Shown: positions 57,301 to 64,000 of the stretch, piece by piece
Layout: every line of letters starts with the position of its first letter
Position numbering within the stretch: the first letter of the stretch is position 1
NCBI RefSeq assembly: GCF_905163445.1
Contig: NC_053200.1
Location: 12,028,001 to 12,092,000 of the forward strand
Origin: Pararge aegeria
Lineage: Eukaryota > Arthropoda > Insecta > Lepidoptera > Nymphalidae
DNA length: 64,000 nt
Reading direction: 5' to 3'
The notes under the pieces: generated by a model
Database searches by the model: none
Seen by the model: only the letters and a program-made list of their open reading frames with translations
What the model was told of the DNA's origin: nothing
Program-made: the position numbers and the translations under genes

Positions 57301-60300
57301 TCGACTGCACATCACGAATTCCTGGGTTCGATTATCGTGTTGGGCCAATGAATATGGGTTTTTCTATCAAGAAATTGTTAGTAGCAGCCTAAAGTTTTAA
57401 AATTGGCGTTGATTCACGCCAGTGCCTCGGGAGTCTTGAAGATCACGTTAAGCTGTTCTGCGCCTGATCTCTTTCCGGTCGTGTCGGAGCTGCATTCTCA
57501 TCGAACTATGTGTGTGAGAACAGAGATTTGATCTGTGTTCCAGTTCAAAAAAACTCTGAAGATTGACAGACGGACTTACGTCTCGGGACGCCGACGTCGC
57601 GTCGTCTATGTGTAAATAAAGCGATCGAGTGAGCTTAGTGAGATAGCTTTTTAATATCTTCTAAATAATGGAAACGGATTAAGAATTATATCGGTGGTTT
57701 AGTGGATACCGCATAATACAAATATTTCTGATATTTTCCAAATAAAATTTAAATATCACGAAATAAGAAAAAAATGGTTGAACTTGGCAAGACGAAATAT
57801 CGTAGAAATATCTATTCTCTCCGATGTACTTTTGTGAGGATCATTTGGTTTTTAATATTTCTATTACCTTTCAATTCTCTTCCAGAATCGTTCTTTAGTT
57901 AGATAAAGAAAGTATGTAGGTAATCATGGAAAGAACGCTGTCAATACTGTTTGCTTACACATAGATGACGTCACGCGCAGGTTACTGTGTTTCGTTGGGA
58001 GATTAAAAATACGATACTTTTTAAGTTTTATTTTTTTGATTTAAAATTATAAATAAATATTATTTCACTAAAATTAAATAGTTCGACAATCGTTTCGAAC
58101 ATTCTATTATATGAATATTGTTTTTTAAATTTAATTTAATTAGTGGTGGTTGCGTATTCTGTCTCAAATGGTAAAGCTATGTAAGTACTAATAAAAAAAT
58201 GGGGAAATAGCATCATCGATCAGCACGTCTTTGTCGGTGAAATGGTAGCCAAATTAGGTAGAATGCCCAATTGGAAATTTATAAGCTTAGTGCGGGATTG
58301 ATCGACGATGCTTAAAACCTTTATAAATAGGGAACAAAAATGAACAACTTACTGATATGGTGTGATACCAAGCAAGCTCTCGCCAGACGTGGTATCCAAC
58401 AACTGGCCGAAATACGCCAGAAAGTTCAAATATCTCTCATCTTTAGCCCTCATTGTGAACATACTTTTTCTACTGTAAGGGCTATCAGTATCTTGCGCGA
58501 CAACAAACGAGTAATCCATATCATCGGAACACGTCACATTCTCGAACAGCTGATCATTTCTGTACTCATCAAACAAATCTCTGACATTGGTCGGTGTCAG
58601 TAAAGTCTCGAAACGTAGATTCAGTGCTTGGGACTCGTACTGAAGTACGTATGTAGGTTGCAATAGAGTGATGATTAGACTGATAAACTTGAGGCCCAGA
58701 GAGTTCGTCATTCCCATAGTGTTGACGAGCCAGGGCATCTGGGAAAATGCTTTATTGCTCTGGCAGTAGGTTATCAGATTCCGTACAGCTGCGGCGTAAA
58801 GTTTTGCATTGTCTATTGTGTTGATCATACCAATGTTTAGCATTCTGTAACAAAATTGATTATTGTGAATACAAAACCCCTAGTACAAGGCGAGCTTCCA
58901 ATCGAGGAATCCTCCCAAATGTCAAAATACTTGAACGTCAGAGTAAAATGGCTCTTATCGCGTCCAACTGTTTACGTATGGGCATGGTACCCAAAATTCT
59001 GGCGCTATTGCCCCTTTGAATTGCTAGACTAAATAAGCGCCAGCTCTTGGGTTACCAGACGTCAAGACCAATTTTTGGAACACGATGTAAGTATGCAGTG
59101 GCTCGCATAAAGGTATGCACAGGGTAAGCAGATGATATAAAATGAAGAAAATCTCCAGTACGAGTTATAAAAACTAAAGATAAGGAAGTATTTGAAACTT
59201 GTACTGGAGATTTTGTTCATTTTATATCATCTCCATACCCTGTGCATACCCCCCTCTATGCACGCCACTGGATGTATGTATATTCACTTTGTTATTGTTT
59301 GCTGATGATACATCATTGATGTTTAAAATTAAACGTCGTGAAAAAAATCTTGACGATGTAAACATAAGTCTCGCTAAAGTAGTACAATGGTTTGAGACTA
59401 ATAACTTAGCTCTTAACGGAAAAAAAACGAAGAGTATTAAATTCAAACTTGTTAGATTGTTAAACAAGTAAAAACCGTTGTACACCTTAATAATGAGGAG
59501 TTGGATTTGGTGGATACGACAATCTTTTTAGGAATAACTTTAGATGCTAAGCTTCAATGGGGCCCACATATAAATAATTTAGCGAACAGACTTAGTTCTG
59601 CAGCATACGCGGTAAAAAAGATTCGTCATATGACAAACATAGAAACTGCTAGGCTTGTTTATTTTAGTTATTTTCACAGCATTATGCCCTATGGCATTTT
59701 ATTATGGGGTAATGCTGCTGATATAGATTCTATTTTCGTCCTGCAGAAAAGGGCTGTTCGTGCGATATATAAAATGGGCCCAAGAGAGTCATTAAGGGAT
59801 AAATTTAAAGAAGTTAAAATAATGACGGTGCATAGTCAGTACATATATGAAAATTTAATTTATGTCCATAAAAATATATCACAATTTAAAAAGAAAATGC
59901 ACTGTGACAATATAAATATTAAAAGCAAAAATAAACTCGTTGTGCAGTTTACTAGGCTACACAAAATTGCAAATTCATTCAAGGGCAATTGTATATTATT
60001 TTATAACAAATTACCAAATAAAATCTTTGAGATGTCTCTCAATAAGTTCAAAGTTTATATAAAACGTAAGCTTACAGAAAAATCCTATTATAATATTAAC
60101 GATTATTTAAACGATAAAAAAGCTTGGGTGTGAATTGCTCTAGCTTCATAGCTTAATATAAATTTACTGGAAGATGGTGATAACAAAAACATAAATTTAC
60201 CCGGCTAAGTTTGTTGTGGGCTCTTCTTAGACCAGGGCGCGTTTGGAACCCTCGTAGCTTTAGATTTAAGTTGGCGAACGAAGTTATCACCATCCCGTTA

Positions 60301-63300
60301 CAATTATGTAAACAAATATGTATGAACGCTTCATAAGTGCCTGTGATAGGCCTACATGAATAAAGAAATTTTGAATTTGATTGAAACATTATATTATAAA
60401 TGCGAAAGTAAGGATGGATTGATGTTTGTAACTCCATCACACTAAAATGGCTACACTGAAAGCTGGTTGGAATAGGTTCCTTTTATCTATTTTATTAGCA
60501 CGGCCGATTGGCGCAATGGGCAGCGACCCTGCTTTCTGAATCCAAGGCCGTGGGTTCGATTTCCATAACTGCAAAATGCTTGTGTGATGAACATGAATAT
60601 TTTTCAGTGTCTGGGTGGTTTAATGAATGAATGAATTAATACACTTTTATTGTACACCATATAAACAAATAGAACAATTATAAATAAAAATTTAACAAAA
60701 AGTATACAATTTGGCGGCCTTATCGCTACATAGCGATCTCTTCCAGGCAACCAAAGGCGTAAAACACAGCTCAAGAGACTAAGCTCAGAGAGGTAGGTGG
60801 TGCATATAAATAAACATATATATTTGCATATATACCTATATATACAAAAATAATAGATACATATAAAATAAACTTACAATATGATATATCTAAGATACTG
60901 ATAATTAATATGTACCTATAGAATGAATATCAATAATACATAAATATATACAATATTGTCAAACCCCAAACATAACAGAAGTGAATAGGCATTTTAAAGA
61001 TTCAGACAAAAAATGATCTTTAACAAGTTGTATATTTATATTATAAGTCTTTATGTATATTATTCATAAAAATGTTCATCATCGTCTTTGGGGCTTGATG
61101 ACGATGTGTGAAATGTCGTAGTATATTACGGATACACATCTATGGTTTCCATTGCATACCCTCCATCTCTTCATGGTTTTCCAAAAGTAAAACTTGTTTT
61201 TTTTGCATAGTGGTAATTCAAGGGTTAGAGAATAATATAACACATTCAAATTTCAATGCCAACGAAATCGCAGACAACTGTGTCATAAGAATTGGGCAAT
61301 GGGTGGTCTAATCTCACAAGGATAACTGCAAAACTTCGCTTTTCCGCTACAGATCTCAACTTGAATTTTAGGACAAGTAGCACCCGGTAGGCGGCGCTAC
61401 TGCCGATACGTCACCAAATTTCATTAAATATCATATTTGTCATATTTAATGTTCCTGGCAGGACAATGTCTGCTAGGTAATACATAGACACTGTTTTTGG
61501 GTACTATATGATTGTAGTTATCCTAATTTTAATTATACATACAATTTAGGCTTCCTCAAGTGAGTGAAGGTGGGTCCGAATAACGGTGATGTGACCACGG
61601 TAGCAGACAAATTCCCAGCCACTGTGAACAGGCTCTGTCCGGGGTCCAGGTCCACCACCAGTACTGGACCATGGGAAAGCAGCTTATTGACCTGGTACCT
61701 CATGTAAGTTGACTTCCCTGCGCCCTTACCACCGCATACGATGCCTCTACTATATTTGCCTACAAAAAAAAGAGTATTATGAAATAGTTAGTAGTGCGTA
61801 GTGTAGAGGTGTGTCGTAGTATCTGTTTTAGTTGCAGTAGAGCTTTTTGTGACAAAGCTTCTCTCGGGAAGTACTACCGCCAAACAGCATTGCTGTGTTC
61901 CTGTCTAAGGAGCATGGTTGCCATGGTAATAACAGTCACACATGGCTTAACATTTAAATATCACTTGTAATGGTGAAGGAAAACATCATGATGAAACCTG
62001 CATGCCTGAGAGTTCTCCACATGGTCTCAAAGACATGTGAAGTCCACAAATACGCACTTCCCCACCTTTATATTCTGAGAGGAGACCTATGGCCTGTCAT
62101 CATCATCATCATCATCACTTCAACCGATTGAAGTCCACTGCTGGACATAGGTCTTTTGTAGAGAGTTCCAAAATCCCCGGTCCTGGGCCGCTTGCTTCCA
62201 ACGGCTCCCAGCGACTCGTTTGATGTCGTCTGTCCACCTTGTTGGGGGCCGACCAACACTGCGTTTACCTGTGCGGAATCGCCATTCCAACACCTTGGAA
62301 CCCCAACGTCCAACGGTTCTCCGAGCTATGTGCCCCGCCCATTTCCACTTCAGCTTAGCAACTCGCTGAGCTATGTCAGTAACTCTGGTTCTTCTACGGA
62401 TCTCCTCATTTCTGATTTGATCACGTAGAGATAGTCCCAACATTGCTCTTTCTTCTTATGAGGCCCATAGTAAGCGACCACGTTTTGGCTCCGTAAGTAT
62501 CCGTAAGGCCTGATAAATGATGATGATGTCTTAACACCTCTTACTGTGTCCCTTGTAAATCCCACGCCCTGCAAATTATTGCTCTGTTAATAGGCAATGG
62601 TTTTCACTGACCATCACTAAAGATAAACCTGTACAGACTAATTTACTGTGTAATCTCTGGTGTGCTGGGTTCCTTCTTAAATTGGATATCTATTGTATTG
62701 GATAGAAGCAGGATTTCCATGATATACAATGAAATCAAGCTGATTTAGTCTTGCCAAAGGACAAAATTGTATTTTCAGAGACATTTCTATAATAATAAAC
62801 AGGGGTCAATCATTGCATTGCATTTTGGCAGGTGGAAATAAAAAATCCTCACTTTTGGAGAAGGATTTTTCAAATTTATGTTATCTTCCTGCTTTATGCC
62901 TAGCTTGGTTAAAAGCCCAGATCAGGGGGTATAATAGGGGGATATAATTTTTGTCTAGCTGTGCCAATTGCTATAAAATTATACTCACTCATAGCTAATT
63001 CATGAACTTCACTCCAACTAGGGTGTTCTCGAAAACTTTTATAAGGTCTCGAAGAAAAGAGTGAGCAGTCCAAAAGATTGCACACCTTGTTGAAATAAGG
63101 TTCTATAGTCTTATTCAATTTAAACATGTTGGTTACTCTAAAATTATTCTCCACAAAATCAATTACTTTTTCTTTTAGTTTTTTCAAAAGTATGACTCCA
63201 TCGTGTTCTTCAATTTTAGTAACTATATCTTCTGCTTCTTGCACAGTTAGGCCTGCAGCAGTCAATTTACCAAACAGACCAAAATAATCATTTTCGTTTT

Positions 63301-64000
63301 CAACAGTCTTTATACATTGAGCAAAGTTATAATATGGTGCGTAGATGTTATAATTTTCATTATTCAATGTGTATCCAAAGAGTTCAAGGGTACCAGCTAG
63401 AGATTTTATCCTAACTTTCCCCTGGATAAAAAGTTTGCTTGGATGTTTTAGTGTAACTATACAGCAGTTGGTGCCATAGTATACCTTGAAAGCATCAGCT
63501 GCATTTTCAGAATCCATTGATGAGCCTTGTTCAATTATTTCTGATTCCAAAGTATTACTTGTATTCATAGACTTATCTGGAACTTCTTTTGATGTATCAA
63601 GGACTATTAGTTCTTCATCAATATCTTCAACTCTTGGAATGTCATCTAATTCTGGTATAAGACTGCTCACATCATCCTCCAAGGTGATAGCAACATTCAT
63701 ATTTTCTTGAACAAGGAAAGCAGAATTAATTGTAGAAAATATATTGCTATTTTCTGATGGTAAGTTTCTTATTGTAGAATGCTTATATTCCCCTACAATT
63801 TCATCTAACTTTTTAGTTGACATGTCCGAAGCTGATATTGAGACATAAGCTGGTGACATGACTGAGTCTATACCATCATTTGATTCTTCATATGCTTCAT
63901 CATTTAGAACTTCAAAATGTTCATTACCATTTCTTGATAAATCATCACTACTAACTGATAGCAATTCATTATCTTCTTGGTTACTTAATATTTCAATGTT
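51043..64000 (-). CDS. Nol9: NOL9/Grc3 polynucleotide 5'-hydroxyl kinase, 5' end outside window
   Basis: Nuclear kinase that, with LAS1, phosphorylates the 5'-OH end made by cleavage in ITS2 during 60S ribosome maturation. Minus-strand join, 5' to 3': >64000-62989, 61759-61543, 58844-58353, 52381-52221, 51302-51043; all junctions have GT-AG borders and consistent phases (713 residues visible). Order seen: acidic, Ser/Asn-rich disordered N-terminus; a domain with KLFIQGKVRIKSLAGTLELFGY as in NOL9; P-loop GGKGAGKST with VLVVDLDPGQ (the Clp1/Grc3 D.D.GQ motif); FGPTFTHLR; WLVNTMG; LLGITPYQ; and a C-terminal block GLIRGVDWDKEMLYMITPVP. These match human NOL9 blocks I recall, in the same order. 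The frame is open to the window edge, so the start is not seen. Confidence 0.93.
51303..52220 (-). other. NOL9 intron 4
   Basis: AT-rich with an (ATT)n at 51577-51598; no repeat family recognised. Confidence 0.5.
52221..52381 (-). CDS. Nol9: NOL9 penultimate exon
   Basis: 161 nt; acceptor ATCTTTTTACAG, donor CACG|GTAAGA. Encodes VCLKDLRIATNVVV, VLNGKLVALCQHASD and LVCRGHG, aligning with the human NOL9 block between TPYQ and the GICRGID motif. Phase 2 in, phase 1 out. Confidence 0.88.
53145..53180. repeat. Hairpin, 15-16 bp GC-rich arms
   Basis: ACCGAGGCCTAAGAC (53145-53159) and GTCTTAAGGCCTCGGT (53165-53180), one bulge, 5-base loop. Confidence 0.85.
53773..53950 (+). repeat. Repeat F: LINE 3' UTR, solo
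   Basis: CCCAGCTAAGTCTGTTGTGG, CTCGTAGCTTTAGTTTTAAG, ending TTGAATAAAGAAATATTTTT. Confidence 0.7.
53951..55164. other. NOL9 intron 3, nothing recognised
   Basis: AT-rich non-coding sequence. Confidence 0.4.
55165..55385 (-). repeat. SINE-B, diverged
   Basis: TCAACCCACAAGAGGGTCGC, TCTCAGAATGAGAATAG, GTCGTAGTCCACACTGGCC, then a head complement with CCCTAGGCTATAC. Confidence 0.6.
56510..57050 (+). repeat. Diverged tandem duplication, ~290 bp period
   Basis: AGTATAAAAACGCT, GTAAAATGGAACTTA, TCGATACGC-AAA and TGCAAATCT occur in the same order in 56510-56755 and 56800-57050, roughly 290 bases apart. In NOL9 intron 3. Confidence 0.65.
57270..57620 (+). repeat. SINE-C, full length
   Basis: tRNA-like head GGCTGCCTCGTTGGTCTAGT (A box TGGTCTAGTGG) and B box GGGTTCGATTATC; body GCCAGTGCCTCGGGAGTCTT, CTGATCTCTTTCCGGTCGTG; ends TGTGTAAATAAA. 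Confidence 0.75.
57621..58352. other. NOL9 intron 3 near the exon
   Basis: A short minus repeat-J piece near 58222-58260 (CAGCACGTCTTTGTCGGTGA); otherwise unremarkable. Confidence 0.4.
58353..58844 (-). CDS. Nol9: NOL9 central exon
   Basis: 492 nt; acceptor TTTTGTTACAG, donor TATCA|GTAAGT. Encodes MLNIGMINTID, MPWLVNTMGM (conserved in NOL9/Clp1), LLQPTYVLQYES, and GESLLGITPYQ. Enters and leaves in phase 2. Confidence 0.92.
59096..59270. mobile_element. hAT-like MITE with long arms, third copy
   Basis: Ends CAGTGGC.. / ..GCCACTG; arms of about 65 bp are complementary (ATGCACAGGGTA, GATGATATAAAATGA, AATCTCCAGTAC). Flanks TAAGTATG and GATGTATG match at 6 of 8. Confidence 0.7.
59279..60382 (+). 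mobile_element. Decayed LINE: reverse transcriptase C-terminal part and 3' UTR
   Basis: LLLFADDTSLMFKI holds the RT catalytic FADD motif; then VVQWFETNNLALNGKKT, a frameshift and stop near 59469, and VDTTIFLGITLDAKLQWGPH, LVYFSYFHSIMPYGILLWGN, IFVLQKRAVRAIYKM to TGA-like stop at 60133. This is the standard jockey/CR1-clade thumb and C-terminus. Its 3' UTR (60197-60382) is repeat F. 5' truncated, no endonuclease. Confidence 0.85.
60499..61130 (+). repeat. SINE-A split by repeat H
   Basis: Head and body 60499-60617, continuing at about 61028 (TATATTATAAGT, TTCATAAAAATGTTCAT, GATGACGATGTGTG). Confidence 0.75.
60618..61027 (-). mobile_element. LINE 3' fragment (repeat H) inside SINE-A
   Basis: GAATGAATGAATTA border, TTTTATTGTACACC, TTGGCGGCCTTATCGCTACA, TAGCGATCTCTTCCAGGCAA. 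Same family as 26765 and 34203. Confidence 0.6.
61543..61759 (-). CDS. Nol9: NOL9 exon with P-loop
   Basis: 217 nt; acceptor TTTTTTTGTAG at 61760, donor AAATT|GTATGT at 61542. Encodes SKYSRGIVCGGKGAGKST (Walker A), YMRYQVNKLL, GPVLVVDLDPGQ (Walker B-like) and LFGPTFTHLRKPKL. Too short and offset to be seen as an ORF; identified from motif and phase. Confidence 0.92.
61831..62097 (+). repeat. Repeat G fragment and SINE-B fragment
   Basis: GCAGTAGAGCTTTTTGTGAC, CAAACAGCATTGCTGTGTTC (to 61945), then TATCACTTGTAATGGTGAAG, CATGCCTGAGAGTTCTCCAC. NOL9 intron 1. Confidence 0.6.
62098..62460 (-). mobile_element. RTE-type LINE ORF C-terminus
   Basis: Minus frame: LRDQIRNEEIRRRTRVTDI, LKWKWAGHIARR, VLEWRFRTGKRSVGRPPTRW, TDDIKRVAGSRWKQAAQDR, ending in a (GAT)n tail (CAT at 62098-62116). 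This is the characteristic end of RTE/BovB-like elements in insects. Heavily 5' truncated. Confidence 0.8.
62461..62988 (-). other. NOL9 intron 1, 5' part
   Basis: Non-coding. Frames here, including the tail of the long minus ORF to 62909, are intron read-through. Confidence 0.5.
62989..64000 (-). CDS. Nol9: NOL9 first visible exon (N-terminal region), partial
   Basis: Open from 64000 without a stop; the TTG at 63964 is not a real start. Ends at donor ATGA|GTGAGT (62989), phase 1. About 190 residues rich in Asp, Glu, Ser and Asn, likely disordered, precede the folded domain CCIVTLKHPSKLFIQGKVRI. The frame runs on past the donor to 62909 but that part is intron. Confidence 0.88.

Noticed and set aside
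57270..57345. tRNA-like sequence with A and B boxes
   Set aside because: Cloverleaf pairing is poor and it continues into a SINE body shared with 12063-12206, so it is a SINE-C head.
62909..62988. Continuation of the long minus ORF past the donor
   Set aside because: The donor ATGA|GTGAGT joins in phase to the P-loop exon; the continuation has no counterpart in NOL9.
1..64000. CRISPR arrays, prokaryotic operons, viral integrations
   Set aside because: No regularly spaced repeats, no ribosome-binding sites or operon-like gene packing, and no viral structural or polymerase genes beyond ordinary retroelements.

Overview
This is an AT-rich stretch of an animal nuclear genome, almost certainly from Lepidoptera and probably a butterfly. 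The evidence is spliced genes with GT-AG introns plus very dense, characteristic lepidopteran repeats: tRNA-derived SINEs with GGCCGATTGGCGCAGT heads and ATTT tails, SINEs ending in GAT/CAT runs, RTE-type LINE tails, Helitrons and hAT-like MITEs. The species assignment is inference; no database was searched.

Three protein-coding genes can be reconstructed. (1) On the plus strand, 20543-41623 encodes a class 3 (fatty) aldehyde dehydrogenase of 509 residues in ten coding exons. The catalytic Asn, Glu and Cys are intact and a C-terminal hydrophobic anchor is present. It has two alternative copies of exon 8 (36395-36510 and 38435-38550), a probable alternative C-terminal exon (44512-44532), and a possible distal alternative first exon (7619-7805). 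(2) On the plus strand, 49577-50155 encodes Rho1, a 192-residue small GTPase in one uninterrupted coding exon behind a 5'-UTR splice acceptor. (3) On the minus strand, from beyond the right edge (64000) down to 51043, lies NOL9/Grc3, the nuclear polynucleotide 5'-hydroxyl kinase of rRNA processing. Five exons are visible and the N-terminus is cut off by the window. Rho1 and NOL9 converge, with about 0.9 kb between their stop codons.

Layout: 1-20200 is non-genic or distal 5' sequence of the ALDH gene, rich in SINE, LINE and Helitron remnants. 20200-45500 is the ALDH gene, whose introns (especially 23476-28531 and 29499-32314) are packed with SINE copies. 45500-49571 is intergenic, with a TA-flanked MITE and a LINE tail. 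49572-50600 is Rho1. 51000-64000 is NOL9, whose introns hold a LINE reverse-transcriptase fragment, a split SINE, an hAT-like MITE, a full SINE and a diverged tandem duplication.

The most interesting observations are the mutually exclusive ALDH exons (both 116 nt, same phases, about 47% identical residues, differing at positions that should line the substrate pocket), the putative alternative N- and C-termini of that enzyme, and several nested mobile-element insertions with readable target sites (Helitron between A and T in a SINE, hAT-like MITE with an exact 8-bp duplication, Tc1/mariner-like MITE with TA, a 55-bp insertion with an 11-bp duplication). I see no CRISPR array, prokaryotic system, or convincing functional tRNA or rRNA gene.
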